Below are positions 9,109 through 16,996 of a stretch of 64,000 nt of DNA, in pieces. How positions within the stretch are numbered: position 1 is the stretch's first letter; every line of letters starts with the position of its first letter. The stretch spans positions 1 through 64,000 of the forward strand of contig NZ_BDCK01000019.1 of assembly GCF_001613465.1 (NCBI RefSeq), written 5' to 3'. The translations under genes were made by a program, and so were the position numbers. Origin of the DNA: Nocardia niwae NBRC 108934 = DSM 45340. GTDB taxonomy: Bacteria; Actinomycetota; Actinomycetes; Mycobacteriales; Mycobacteriaceae. The notes under the pieces are model-generated. The model did no database searches and was not told the DNA's origin. It saw only the letters and a list, made by a program, of their open reading frames with translations.

Positions 9109-9198
9109 GTGATCGTTGCCGCCATCGCCGTCGTCGCCCTGCTGGTCGGCTGGTGTAGCGTCACCCTGTTCCGCCGCTGGAGCCGTTCCCGTGACTGA
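9109..9198 (+). CDS. 29-residue single-pass membrane peptide, sigma-operon leader
   Basis: A GTG start at 9109 has a near-perfect ribosome binding site (GAGGAGG, 5 nt spacing), stronger than that of the sigma-factor gene. The peptide is one hydrophobic helix (I-V-A-A-I-A-V-V-A-L-L-V-G) followed by a basic tail with R-R and R-S-R. Its stop codon overlaps the sigma start by 8 nt (GTGACTGA), so translation of the sigma factor is probably coupled to it. It is too short for standard gene callers. It could be a genuine small membrane protein or simply a translational coupler. Confidence 0.55.
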   Translation: MIVAAIAVVALLVGWCSVTLFRRWSRSRD

Positions 9199-9757
9199 CC
9201 GCGTCTGGCCGGACGAGCAACTGGTCACCGCCGCACGAGAAGGCGACGTCGTGGCCATCACCGCACTGGTATCGGGTTCCTACCCGCATGTTCGCCGGTT
9301 CGCCCACACCCTGTGCGCGTCCGCCGAAGACGCGGAGGACGCCGCGCAGGAGGCGCTGATCATCCTGTATCGCAAGATCGGGACGTTGCGGGCCTCCGGC
9401 GCGCTGGCGTCGTGGATGTTCCGCATCGTCCGCAACGAGTGCCTGCGGCAGTGGCGAACGATGACCCGGCACTTCGAATCCATACCGGATTCCGCCGTCG
9501 CGTCCGCGGAGGACGAGGCCGTGCAGCGGCTCGAAGCGGGCCGGGTGGCGGCGGTGATCGCCGCCCTGCCCGCCGACCAGCGGCGGGTGCTGATCATGCG
9601 CGACGTCCAGGGATACAGCGGCCGGATGGTCGCGCACATGCTCGGGCTGAGCGTCGCGGCGATGAAGTCACGGCTGCACCGCGCCCGCGCGGCGGTCCAG
9701 CAGGAGCTGCGGGGGACACCGCAGCCGACTCCGGAGAGGAGCGAACGACATGACTGA
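9191..9757 (+). CDS. ECF RNA polymerase sigma factor
   Basis: This 188-residue protein is an extracytoplasmic-function sigma factor. Region 2 contains D-A-E-D-A-A-Q-E-A-L and W-M-F-R-I-V-R-N-E; region 4 contains L-P-A-D-Q-R-R-V and the helix-turn-helix M-L-G-L-S-V-A-A-M-K-S-R-L-H-R-A-R. It would direct RNA polymerase to its own promoter set. The GTG start at 9191 overlaps the preceding small ORF by 8 nt, and its stop overlaps the next start by the same 8-nt arrangement. No classical zinc anti-sigma (HxxxCxxC) gene is adjacent, so either flanking membrane protein could have that job. Confidence 0.85.
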   Translation: MTDRVWPDEQLVTAAREGDVVAITALVSGSYPHVRRFAHTLCASAEDAEDAAQEALIILYRKIGTLRASGALASWMFRIVRNECLRQWRTMTRHFESIPDSAVASAEDEAVQRLEAGRVAAVIAALPADQRRVLIMRDVQGYSGRMVAHMLGLSVAAMKSRLHRARAAVQQELRGTPQPTPERSERHD

Positions 9758-10121
9758 CGAGCGGAGCTTCGCCAGCGTCTCGGTGCCCCGGCACCTGGCC
9801 CGCGGCGTCATCGGATTCGGCGCGCTGATCGGCGCCATCGCATTGATGCCGGTCCTGGGGGCGTTCGGCTTGCTGCTCGCACCGGTCGGTTTCCTCGCCT
9901 TGCGCGGGTGCCCGACCTGCTGGCTGATCGGACTGATGCAGACCGTCTCGCGCGGCCGGCTACAGCGGTCGTGCACCGACGGTCAGTGCCGGCTGACCAC
10001 AGCCGGGCACGGCGGGGGAGAGCACGCGGCAGTGGATCGGGCGCCTGCCGCATTCGTATCGCTCTCCTCCGATCACGGTGTGGCAGATCGGTCCCCGCGA
10101 CACTTCTCCTCGCGGGACTGA
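9750..10121 (+). CDS. Small membrane protein co-translated with the ECF sigma factor
   Basis: This 123-residue protein has a hydrophobic region (about residues 18-50, one or two helices), then a Cys-containing segment with G-C-P-T-C-W, R-S-C and G-Q-C, and a less ordered tail. The ATG sits inside the end of the sigma gene (ATGACTGA, 8-nt overlap), so the two are translationally coupled. The spaced cysteines could bind a metal or respond to redox state, and the position suggests a role in controlling the sigma factor. Both points are inference; I do not recognise a named family. Confidence 0.6.
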   Translation: MTDERSFASVSVPRHLARGVIGFGALIGAIALMPVLGAFGLLLAPVGFLALRGCPTCWLIGLMQTVSRGRLQRSCTDGQCRLTTAGHGGGEHAAVDRAPAAFVSLSSDHGVADRSPRHFSSRD

Positions 10122-10194
10122 CGCAGCCGTCGCGGACAGAAACCGGGCGCGTTCGATTCGGGGTGCGCTCGGTTTTCGCCGTCACGGCAGGGAA

Positions 10195-10400
10195 CCCGCC
10201 GACGACGCCGTCGGCCTCGAGCGCGCGGATCTCCGGCTCGCTCAGGCCGAGGGCGGTGAGCAGTTCGGTGTTGTGCGGGCCGAGCAGGGAGCGGGCTCGC
10301 GGTGGTGACGCCGCGGGCCCGCGGAGAATGGCGCCGGTATCGTGCTGCGCCTTGTCGTTCCGGCGACGGGGTGGGCAACGATTTCGAAGAAATCCCGAAC
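10195..10400 (-). pseudogene. CaiB/BaiF-type CoA-transferase C-terminal remnant
   Basis: On the minus strand the last 65 or so residues of a family III CoA transferase can be read: D-F-F-E-I-V-A-H-P-V-A-G and P-A-P-F-S-A-G-P in one frame, then L-L-G-P-H-N-T-E-L-L, L-G-L-S-E-P-E-I and A-L-E-A-D-G-V-V in another. The switch lies near 10310-10320, so a frameshift separates them. The N-terminal 300 or more residues with the catalytic Asp are missing. It is a decayed gene end adjoining the sigma operon. Confidence 0.7.
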
Positions 10401-10604
10401 GGCGCGCGGCGATCGAGCCGCGCGATCCCCTCGCCGCCGGGGCACTTTCGTCTCCGAGTATCGGAAGCGTCTGCCCCGCTGGACATCTCGCAGCAACCGG
10501 CAGCGTCGCAAGCTGTGCTTGGCTAAGTGAACCCGCGCGGGGCACACTCTAAGTAACGACGTCCGGCGCGGCCGGTCGAACGCGGGGGCGAGGTCCGACA
10601 GCAG

Positions 10605-12455
10605 ATGAGGATTCGACCGAGGCAGCAGCTGCTCGAGCTGTGGCGAGCGGTGCTCGCCTGTTCCTACCCGGATGGGAAGTGGGTCTGGGGCGGACGTGAC
10701 GGCGCCAATTCCATCAGCGACGCCGAACAGCTGCTGTGCCTGCTGTACCCGGCGACCGAGATCGAGGCATTCGCGCTGGACCAGCCGAACGACATGAGTC
10801 CCGACGTCAAGGCCGCGCTCGCCCCGTTCGGCGAGGAGACCCGCATCGGCGGTGTCCTGGTCGACCTGGTGGAGGACTACCTGCGCCGCTACACCGGACC
10901 CGACGGCGAACCGATCTTCGCCAGCGGCTCCTACCTGCGCTGCGCCGACGGCAGCACGCTCAGCGCCGCGCAATCGGCGGTGGAGGTGGTCGATTCCTAC
11001 TCGATGTCGCTGAGTCTGTGCATCGCGGCGCTGCGGTTCCTGCGCGGATTCCTGCGATTCGTCAGCGGCGAGGTCCGGCGCGAGGCACGGCAACTGCGCG
11101 AGCGTATCCCGGCGGTGATCGACCAGGTCAGCGCGCGGCTCACCGCCGCGATGGCGGGCCTGGTGCGCAGTTTCGTCATCCATACGCCGGAGCCGCACAC
11201 CGAGTTCGGGCAATCGATCGTCTACATGCTCAATCAGACCCGCACGTCGCCGGATGAGATCATCGAACGGTTGTCCACGGAGCTGGAACGCCTGCGGGTG
11301 CAGGCGGCCAACGAGGTCAGGCTGAGCCAGACGACCGAGATCGATATCGCCGACGACGGGCGGCTGTTCGAATGCGGCTGGAGCTGGGGGATCGTGCGCA
11401 GCGCCGAACCCATCGACCTCGTGCCCGGCCGGGTCGCCGGTGCGGCCGGGCACGCCGAATCCCGTCCCTACCTGTACTTCACCGCCGTCGCCCTGGACGG
11501 CATCCTCGATCTGTCCTCGCAACGTATCCGGGAACTCGATCTGCTCACCGACGAGCAGCGCGTCCTCGCCGACGCGCTGCAGCTGCGCCTCGAGCTGACT
11601 CGCAACTACTGGTCGAGAGTCGCCCGCTTCGGCAGCGGCCGCTGGCCGCTGGAGGACATCCCGTGGCGCACCGCCGACGGCGAGGAATCGGAGTACTTCA
11701 GTCTCGTGATCACCGCGATGCTCATCCAGGACCTGGTCTACCGGGACAGCACCGAGGATCTGGCGCGCACGGTGGCCGTGCTCGACCAGTTGGGCCGCCG
11801 CGGGCGCATCACCAGCCGGTTCACCGTCGGCGATCCGGCCGCGCCGCTGCACTATCCGGGCGTGCGGCTGGGCTTGGCGGGCAGCGAGGAGATCGCCGAA
11901 GGATCCCCGTTGATCTGGTACGTCCCGGATTTCGCGACCCTGCTGCTCAAACGCTGCCTGCAGGCGGCGCGCCTGCGCACCGACGTGGACACCCGCGACC
12001 AGCTGATGGCGCTCGCCGAAGCCGCGATGGACCACCTCGACCAGCGAGTGCTGCGGAACGGCCCCGTGGTCGGGCTGTGGGACGACATCGGCCGGGTGGT
12101 CGGCGCGACGGACGCGTTGCCGGACGGGCCGTCCTGGTTCGTCACGGAGCGAATGATGGAGTGCCTGGTCATCGCGTACAGCACGTTCGAGCAACCCCCG
12201 CTGGCTCCGCAGGCGATGGTCGCCCGCGCGGTGGATCTGCTCAGCGAGGCGGAGCATCTGCTCAATCAAGAGGAACTGGAGGTCGAAGGCGAGGATCTCT
12301 CGCCGAAACAAGCCGCGGTCAACCGGATCCGGCAATCGCTCGACCGGGCGCGGCGGGTGCTGCGCGAGCGTCCCGGCACCGCGTACAGCCTGGCCACGCA
12401 GGCATTGGTCCAGCTCGACGAACTGGCGTACGCCCGCCGGGACGCGACACGGTAG
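10605..12455 (+). CDS. SCO2524 family protein
   Basis: This 616-residue protein belongs to a conserved actinomycete family of unknown function. The N-terminus (R-P-R-Q-Q-L-L-E-L-W-R, W-V-W-G-G-R-D-G and E-Q-L-L-C-L-L-Y-P-A-T-E) is the family hallmark. The rest is largely helical, with no signal peptide, membrane span or recognisable catalytic motif. It opens a four-gene unit with SCO2523-, 2522- and 2521-type genes separated by 10, 0 and 1 nt, so the four are almost certainly one operon. It is presumably a cytoplasmic partner of the variant P-loop ATPase. Confidence 0.8.
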   Translation: MRIRPRQQLLELWRAVLACSYPDGKWVWGGRDGANSISDAEQLLCLLYPATEIEAFALDQPNDMSPDVKAALAPFGEETRIGGVLVDLVEDYLRRYTGPDGEPIFASGSYLRCADGSTLSAAQSAVEVVDSYSMSLSLCIAALRFLRGFLRFVSGEVRREARQLRERIPAVIDQVSARLTAAMAGLVRSFVIHTPEPHTEFGQSIVYMLNQTRTSPDEIIERLSTELERLRVQAANEVRLSQTTEIDIADDGRLFECGWSWGIVRSAEPIDLVPGRVAGAAGHAESRPYLYFTAVALDGILDLSSQRIRELDLLTDEQRVLADALQLRLELTRNYWSRVARFGSGRWPLEDIPWRTADGEESEYFSLVITAMLIQDLVYRDSTEDLARTVAVLDQLGRRGRITSRFTVGDPAAPLHYPGVRLGLAGSEEIAEGSPLIWYVPDFATLLLKRCLQAARLRTDVDTRDQLMALAEAAMDHLDQRVLRNGPVVGLWDDIGRVVGATDALPDGPSWFVTERMMECLVIAYSTFEQPPLAPQAMVARAVDLLSEAEHLLNQEELEVEGEDLSPKQAAVNRIRQSLDRARRVLRERPGTAYSLATQALVQLDELAYARRDATR

Positions 12456-12465
12456 GGGTGGCATT

Positions 12466-13380
12466 GTGCTGGTGTTCTCCACCTCCGACAAGGGCGGCAC
12501 CGGGCGGTCGGTGACCAGTTGCAACATCGCCTACCGGCTGTGCCGTTCCGGTCTCAACGTCGCCTACGCCGACTTCGACCTCGGCTCACCCACCGCGGGC
12601 GCGCTGTTCGAGATCAGCTCGACCGAACGCGGCGTGCCGCGCGGCGGCGTGCATTCCTATCTGCTCGGCGAGAGCGGAACCGTGGCTCGCGTCGATGTGG
12701 GCGTGGCGACCGATCGGCCGGAACTGCGCCGCATCGGCCCCAACTCGGGTCGGCTGGTGTTGCTGCCCGGCGACGAGGGCGGCGCCGAGTTCCTCACCGA
12801 CGACGACGCGGTGGTGCAGCGCTGCGCCGAACTGCTGGTGGCGCTGGATCAGGAGTTCCGCGTGGTGATCGTGGATCTCAGCGCGGGCCGCTCCGCGGCG
12901 CTGCAGATCGCGCTGCAGGCCACAGTCCTGCCGCAGCTGCGCGAGCGCACCGCTCGCTGGTTGATCTTCCACCGCTGGACTCGCCAGCACATCCTGGCCG
13001 CCGCCGGCTTGGTGTACGGCTCGCACGGACTGCTGAAGGCCGGCGCCGAATGCGGCCACGACCCGGAGGAGCTGCTCGGCTCGGTGCGTTACGTGCGTAC
13101 CGCCGTGCCCGACGCCAACTGGGACGGAGTCGCCCAGCGCCCGGCGCAGGCGGCGTGGCTGCAGGAGCAGGACACCGCGTTGCGGCGCCTGGCGACCGCC
13201 AAACGGCTGGGCACGACGGCGGTTCTCGGCTCCACCCCGATCGAGCCGGTGTTGCAGCGGCGCGAACAGCTCATTCTCGACGCCGACGTCAACGCCCAGA
13301 TCGCCAACGAGGGGACCGCCCTGGCCTATGCCGAACTGGCTCGCCGACTGATCGACATCGCCACCTGGGAAAGGCTGTAG
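12466..13380 (+). CDS. SCO2523 family variant P-loop ATPase
   Basis: This 304-residue protein has a MinD/ParA-like fold. Its deviant Walker A is K-G-G-T-G-R-S (residues 9-15): the leading signature lysine is kept, but the lysine normally before S/T is Arg (R14). A Walker A'-like D-F-D is at 36-38 and a Walker B-like I-V-D-L-S at about 129-133. MinD/ParA proteins switch between monomer and dimer on ATP and position cargo or complexes; whether this variant hydrolyses ATP is unclear. GTG start at 12466 after GGGGTGG. Its stop is followed with no gap by the SCO2522-type gene. Confidence 0.85.
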   Translation: MLVFSTSDKGGTGRSVTSCNIAYRLCRSGLNVAYADFDLGSPTAGALFEISSTERGVPRGGVHSYLLGESGTVARVDVGVATDRPELRRIGPNSGRLVLLPGDEGGAEFLTDDDAVVQRCAELLVALDQEFRVVIVDLSAGRSAALQIALQATVLPQLRERTARWLIFHRWTRQHILAAAGLVYGSHGLLKAGAECGHDPEELLGSVRYVRTAVPDANWDGVAQRPAQAAWLQEQDTALRRLATAKRLGTTAVLGSTPIEPVLQRREQLILDADVNAQIANEGTALAYAELARRLIDIATWERL

Positions 13381-14391
13381 ATGCGGGATACACAGGGTTA
13401 CAGCGAGGCGACCGAAGAGCCCCGAATCGCTTCTGTCCCGTTGTCGCACTTGTCGATCGAGGTCGGGCATTTCTATCCCAACGACATCACCTCCGATATC
13501 GAACGGGTCGGCGCGGAGTTCCGCCGCATCGTCCCGCTGGTCGCGGCCTTCATCGAGTCGGCCAAGGTGCAGTACGGTCCGAACGCCCGGGTGAGCACCT
13601 GCTACCTGATCGACGACTACTTCCAGCCCGATACCGACCCCTCCGCCATCCTCGCCAAACTGCTGGACGCCGCGGACGAGTCCGGGCTGGTCATCGATTA
13701 TCTGGCGCGTGAGTCCGGTTGCTGGCGGGCCTCCAGGTTCGTCGACGGTGTGCCGTTCGGAGAGCCGATCCCGGTGGCGGAACTCGTCGCCGCGCGCATC
13801 GTGGCCGAGCCCGCGCCGCCCAGCACCGGCCGCAGGCCGCCGACCGCGGAGTCGGGGTGGTTGTGCAACGGTCGCCGGTCCTCGGAGCAGGAGCGCGGCC
13901 AAGCGATGCGCCAGCGCAGTTATCAGCCGCCGGAGGAGTTCGGCCGCCGGGAGCACTCGATCTTCCTCGACGTGGAATTGTGGAGCAGGCACGTCGTCGA
14001 CGGGGTGACCGTGACCCGGTGGTCGTGCCCCTTCCTGGCCGCCGTCTGGCATCTGCTGCGGCTGGGCATGCTGCGCTATCACGGTGCGGCCGTGGTCGAT
14101 CCGCAGCCATGGCGCCGCGAGGACCTCATGCCGCGCCGCTGGAACGACATTCCGCCGGTGGTGCAGCTCAATCCGTCCGCCGCGCCCTTCGCCGCCTACA
14201 AGACCCTGTCGATGCTGCCCAAGCGGTACATCGGCATCGAGCACGCCGTACGGCTGGTGCTCGACCACCTCGATCTGGACGACGACGTGCTCGGGCAGAT
14301 CATCGCCCGCGGCGCGGAGGAGGTTCCGCCGGTGCCGGTGCCGCGCGAGGTCAGCGAACGGCTGTCCCACCTGCTGCTCGACGGGGCGTGA
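13381..14391 (+). CDS. SCO2522 family protein
   Basis: This 336-residue protein is recognised as SCO2522-like from L-S-H-L-S-I-E-V-G-H-F-Y-P and S-T-C-Y-L-I-D-D-Y-F, and from its place in the cassette. Cys and acidic residues cluster in the N-terminal half, and no membrane span is evident. The start codon follows the stop of the P-loop gene without a gap, implying coupled translation and similar amounts of the two proteins. The function is unknown; the I-D-D-Y-F segment is a candidate conserved site to test. Confidence 0.8.
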   Translation: MRDTQGYSEATEEPRIASVPLSHLSIEVGHFYPNDITSDIERVGAEFRRIVPLVAAFIESAKVQYGPNARVSTCYLIDDYFQPDTDPSAILAKLLDAADESGLVIDYLARESGCWRASRFVDGVPFGEPIPVAELVAARIVAEPAPPSTGRRPPTAESGWLCNGRRSSEQERGQAMRQRSYQPPEEFGRREHSIFLDVELWSRHVVDGVTVTRWSCPFLAAVWHLLRLGMLRYHGAAVVDPQPWRREDLMPRRWNDIPPVVQLNPSAAPFAAYKTLSMLPKRYIGIEHAVRLVLDHLDLDDDVLGQIIARGAEEVPPVPVPREVSERLSHLLLDGA

Positions 14392-14392
14392 C

Positions 14393-15364
14393 ATGGCCGC
14401 GACCACGCCTCTGGTCGTCCTCGGTGAAGTGCGCACCTGCCTGCTGCCGTCGGCGACGGCGTTGACCGGTCCGGAGGCCTGCGATTTGCTGGCGCTGATG
14501 CCCGGCTGCACGGTGCGGTGGCGGGAGCGGCCGGGCACGCTGGCGGTGTCGCCGACCACCGCGGTCGGCGTCGACTGCGATCTGTCCCTGGGGGAGCAGA
14601 CCGCGCACATCGTCGGAACCGTGGCGACCAGTGCGGTCCTGTCCGGGGGACGCGTGCTGCAGTCCACCGCGCACACCGGGGTCGTGCGCGCCGCCGGGCG
14701 GCGTAGACAGACCTGGTCGCACTACCTCAGCCGGAAAGGAGTGACGGAGGTGATCAGCCGCATTCCCGAAAGAGCCACCGCCGCCGACGCTTTGGCAGAG
14801 GGATATCTCACCGGACCGGTCGGCGACGACACGCTGGACTTGGCTTCGATCAGCGAACGCCTGCTGGCTCGTCTGCGTGCCGACACCCGGTTGGATCAGA
14901 AGCCGCCGGTGCGGGCGGGGACCACCCGGCTGCGCTGGACCGCCCGGATCGGGGGCAGCGCGGGGCCCGCTGCCGCGCTGTACCTGGACGACTCCGCCCT
15001 CCGCACGGTCCGGATGATCGTCCGCGACGAGTCGGATCTGGAGGCGGCGCAACGATTCTGCGAGGACCTGGCCGCGCACGACTGGCTGCTGACCGTGGTC
15101 GCCGACGCGCTGGCCCAAGCCGACCGCTTCCCGTCGCACAGCCGGGAACGGACCGATCTCTTGGCTCCGGTGCTGGAAGACCTCTCCGGGCTGTGGATGC
15201 CGGGCGCCCACACCCCGGCGTCGATGCGGGCGTTGTGGCGTGATCTGCAGGTCGATCCCGGCTTGTCCCGCCAGTGGAACGCCCTGGTCGCGCGACTGCG
15301 GGACCGCATCGCGGTCGCGACCCTGCATGCGTTGCAGCACAAGGCTTTCGACACCGAGTGGTAG
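14393..15364 (+). CDS. SCO2521 family protein
   Basis: This 323-residue protein starts at the ATG at 14393, 1 nt after the preceding TGA; the open frame extends further upstream only as a shadow. The family is marked by V-L-G-E-V-R-T-C-L-L and by H-I-V-G-T-V-A-T, S-H-Y-L-S-R-K-G. It is soluble, of mixed alpha/beta composition, with no known catalytic motif. It is the last gene of the SCO2524-2521 operon and meets the minus-strand membrane-protein gene tail to tail 9 nt away. Confidence 0.8.
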   Translation: MAATTPLVVLGEVRTCLLPSATALTGPEACDLLALMPGCTVRWRERPGTLAVSPTTAVGVDCDLSLGEQTAHIVGTVATSAVLSGGRVLQSTAHTGVVRAAGRRRQTWSHYLSRKGVTEVISRIPERATAADALAEGYLTGPVGDDTLDLASISERLLARLRADTRLDQKPPVRAGTTRLRWTARIGGSAGPAAALYLDDSALRTVRMIVRDESDLEAAQRFCEDLAAHDWLLTVVADALAQADRFPSHSRERTDLLAPVLEDLSGLWMPGAHTPASMRALWRDLQVDPGLSRQWNALVARLRDRIAVATLHALQHKAFDTEW

Positions 15365-15373
15365 CGGCCGAGG

Positions 15374-16195
15374 CTACATCCGGAACCACTTGCGCACCAG
15401 CAGCGCGAAGAACACCGACATCGACACCGTGCCGATCCACGCCTCCACCGCGAACAGCGGCCGGGCGGCCGGCCGCAGATTCTCGGTGTCACCCGGCCCC
15501 AGCGGATTGATGAAAGCGGTCACGCACGTGTAGACGGTGGCGGCAGGCGAGGGATCGCCGTTCAAGACCAGAGCGGCGGTCGTGAACAGCAGCAGCTGCA
15601 CGGCCACCCAGCCGAGCAGCCACGACGGCCGGTAACCGTGGCCGCACAGCACGTACGACAGTTGTCCCGTCCAGCGGCGCCGGCCCGGCGGCAGCGCGAG
15701 GGTGCTGGCCCGGGCCAAGCGCAGACCGCAGCGGTCCTGAGCCTCGTCGTCCTCGTTCATCCGGTACAGCGCTGCGCCTCTCCGGTAGGCCAGCGCCGCA
15801 TGAGCGGGCAACCCCGCCGCCGAGAGTTGCGCGCCCAACTGCTCGTACTCCTCGGCCAGCATGGTGTTCTGGCGGCTGCTCAGCCGCAGCGGGCCACGGA
15901 ATTCGATCTCGGCCGCCAGCAGTGCCGCCGGGATCGCGCTCGGCACCCGCCAGCCCGCTTCATCGGGCGCCGGTTGCCGAGCGGCGGCGTAGAGGTGCCG
16001 GAATACCAGGGAGTCGGAATGCCGCCGTGTGCTGGGCGGGTCGTAGTCGGCCAGGATCGCCTCGACATGCGCCGTGAACTGCTCGAGCTCTGCATGCTCG
16101 GAACGGCCGCCCCGATCGATCTCGGCGGTGTATTCGTCCGCGCGCCTGGTGATCCGGGTCGAGACGGATGCGACGAAGGGCGAAATCTCCCCCAT
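15374..16195 (-). CDS. Two-helix membrane protein with cytoplasmic helical domain
   Basis: This 273-residue protein has about 170 mostly helical residues first, with a Y-R-R-G-A-A-L-Y segment that may be TPR-like. Two hydrophobic helices follow: W-L-L-G-W-V-A-V-Q-L-L-L-F and, near the C-terminus, W-I-G-T-V-S-M-S-V-F-F-A-L-L. The stretch between them (T-C-V-T-A-F-I-N-P-L-G) sits where a pore loop would lie in a two-helix channel, but no K+ selectivity signature is seen. It starts 1 nt after the acetyltransferase stop, so those two genes form an operon. The family is not identified. Confidence 0.6.
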   Translation of the reverse strand: MGEISPFVASVSTRITRRADEYTAEIDRGGRSEHAELEQFTAHVEAILADYDPPSTRRHSDSLVFRHLYAAARQPAPDEAGWRVPSAIPAALLAAEIEFRGPLRLSSRQNTMLAEEYEQLGAQLSAAGLPAHAALAYRRGAALYRMNEDDEAQDRCGLRLARASTLALPPGRRRWTGQLSYVLCGHGYRPSWLLGWVAVQLLLFTTAALVLNGDPSPAATVYTCVTAFINPLGPGDTENLRPAARPLFAVEAWIGTVSMSVFFALLVRKWFRM

Positions 16196-16196
16196 G

Positions 16197-16673
16197 TCAC
16201 GAGTCTAGCGGGCGGCCCTTCAGCCGGTATTCGAAAACGTCGCGCGGCTCACCCGGGCCGAAATACCGGTCGTCGTGCTCGACGAATTCGAATCCCGCTC
16301 GTTTGAACAGGTTGCTCGCGTGCTGGTTGTCCGGGCGCACGGTCAGGTACACCACTTCGGCGCCCACCTTCCGGCACGTCTGCAGCGTGCGGCTCAGCAG
16401 GCCGCGCCCATACCCTCCGCCCTGGTGCCTTTTGGCCACCGCGAACGTGAACAGCAGTGCCCGGCCCTTCTTCTCCAGGGTGAGCGCGTAACCGATCACC
16501 GTCCCGTCCAGCTCCGCGACCAGCCATTCGGATCCGTGCAGGTCGAACAGCTGGCGCAGCATCAGATACAGGTACGGCTCGGCGAACACCTCGGCCTCGA
16601 TGGCCGCGATGTCGTCGAGATCGGCGAAGCAGGCCCGCCGGTATTCCGGCTGAGGCGCTTTGGCGATGTTCAT
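16197..16673 (-). CDS. GNAT-family N-acetyltransferase
   Basis: This 158-residue protein is a single-domain GCN5-related acetyltransferase, which transfers acetyl from acetyl-CoA to an amine. The acetyl-CoA-binding motif A is clear: V-A-K-R-H-Q-G-G-G-Y-G-R-G (residues 79-91, Q/RxxGxG/A type). The later N-x-x-A-x-x-L-F-K-R-x-G-F-E is the usual motif B. The closest architecture is RimI-like, but the substrate cannot be told from sequence. It is the first gene of a two-gene operon with the membrane protein that follows it on the minus strand. Confidence 0.8.
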   Translation of the reverse strand: MNIAKAPQPEYRRACFADLDDIAAIEAEVFAEPYLYLMLRQLFDLHGSEWLVAELDGTVIGYALTLEKKGRALLFTFAVAKRHQGGGYGRGLLSRTLQTCRKVGAEVVYLTVRPDNQHASNLFKRAGFEFVEHDDRYFGPGEPRDVFEYRLKGRPLDS

Positions 16674-16996
16674 CCGCTCCCTACTGCCAGGGCATAGGCC
16701 GTCGATTCCAGCTTAGAGCACCCATTCGGCAGAAATGCGCCACGTAAGTGGGTTCATAGTGCGTCAGATTACCTCATTGCTTGCAATCGCTGGATGGTTG
16801 CTGGGCGGTAGGTACCGGGTGAAGGGGGTGTGGAATCGCCAACGCCATCCCGCCCTGGGCCGCGGCAGCCGATTCCTCGATGGTGAAGGGGCAGCGATCC
16901 AGCCGAAGGCTTGGCCGACAGCCACGATCGCGACCGTCTCGATGAGCGCTTGTTCGATTGGTGCGAAGCCCGGACTGTCGACTACCCCCGCTGGGT
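16674..16996. other. Intergenic region
   Basis: No convincing gene; short frames on the minus strand look like degraded coding sequence, but I could not name a source. It presumably holds the promoter of the acetyltransferase operon. Confidence 0.35.

Noticed and set aside
10242..12527. 761-codon minus-strand open frame opposite the SCO2524-type gene
   Set aside because: High-GC shadow frame; the plus-strand protein is a recognised family, while the minus frame has biased, low-information composition. Only its last part holds the CoA-transferase remnant.
12586..14676. 696-codon minus-strand frame opposite SCO2523/2522
   Set aside because: Shadow of two recognised plus-strand genes.
15374..16195. 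A potassium channel
   Set aside because: The helix-loop-helix layout is suggestive, but no selectivity-filter sequence is present.
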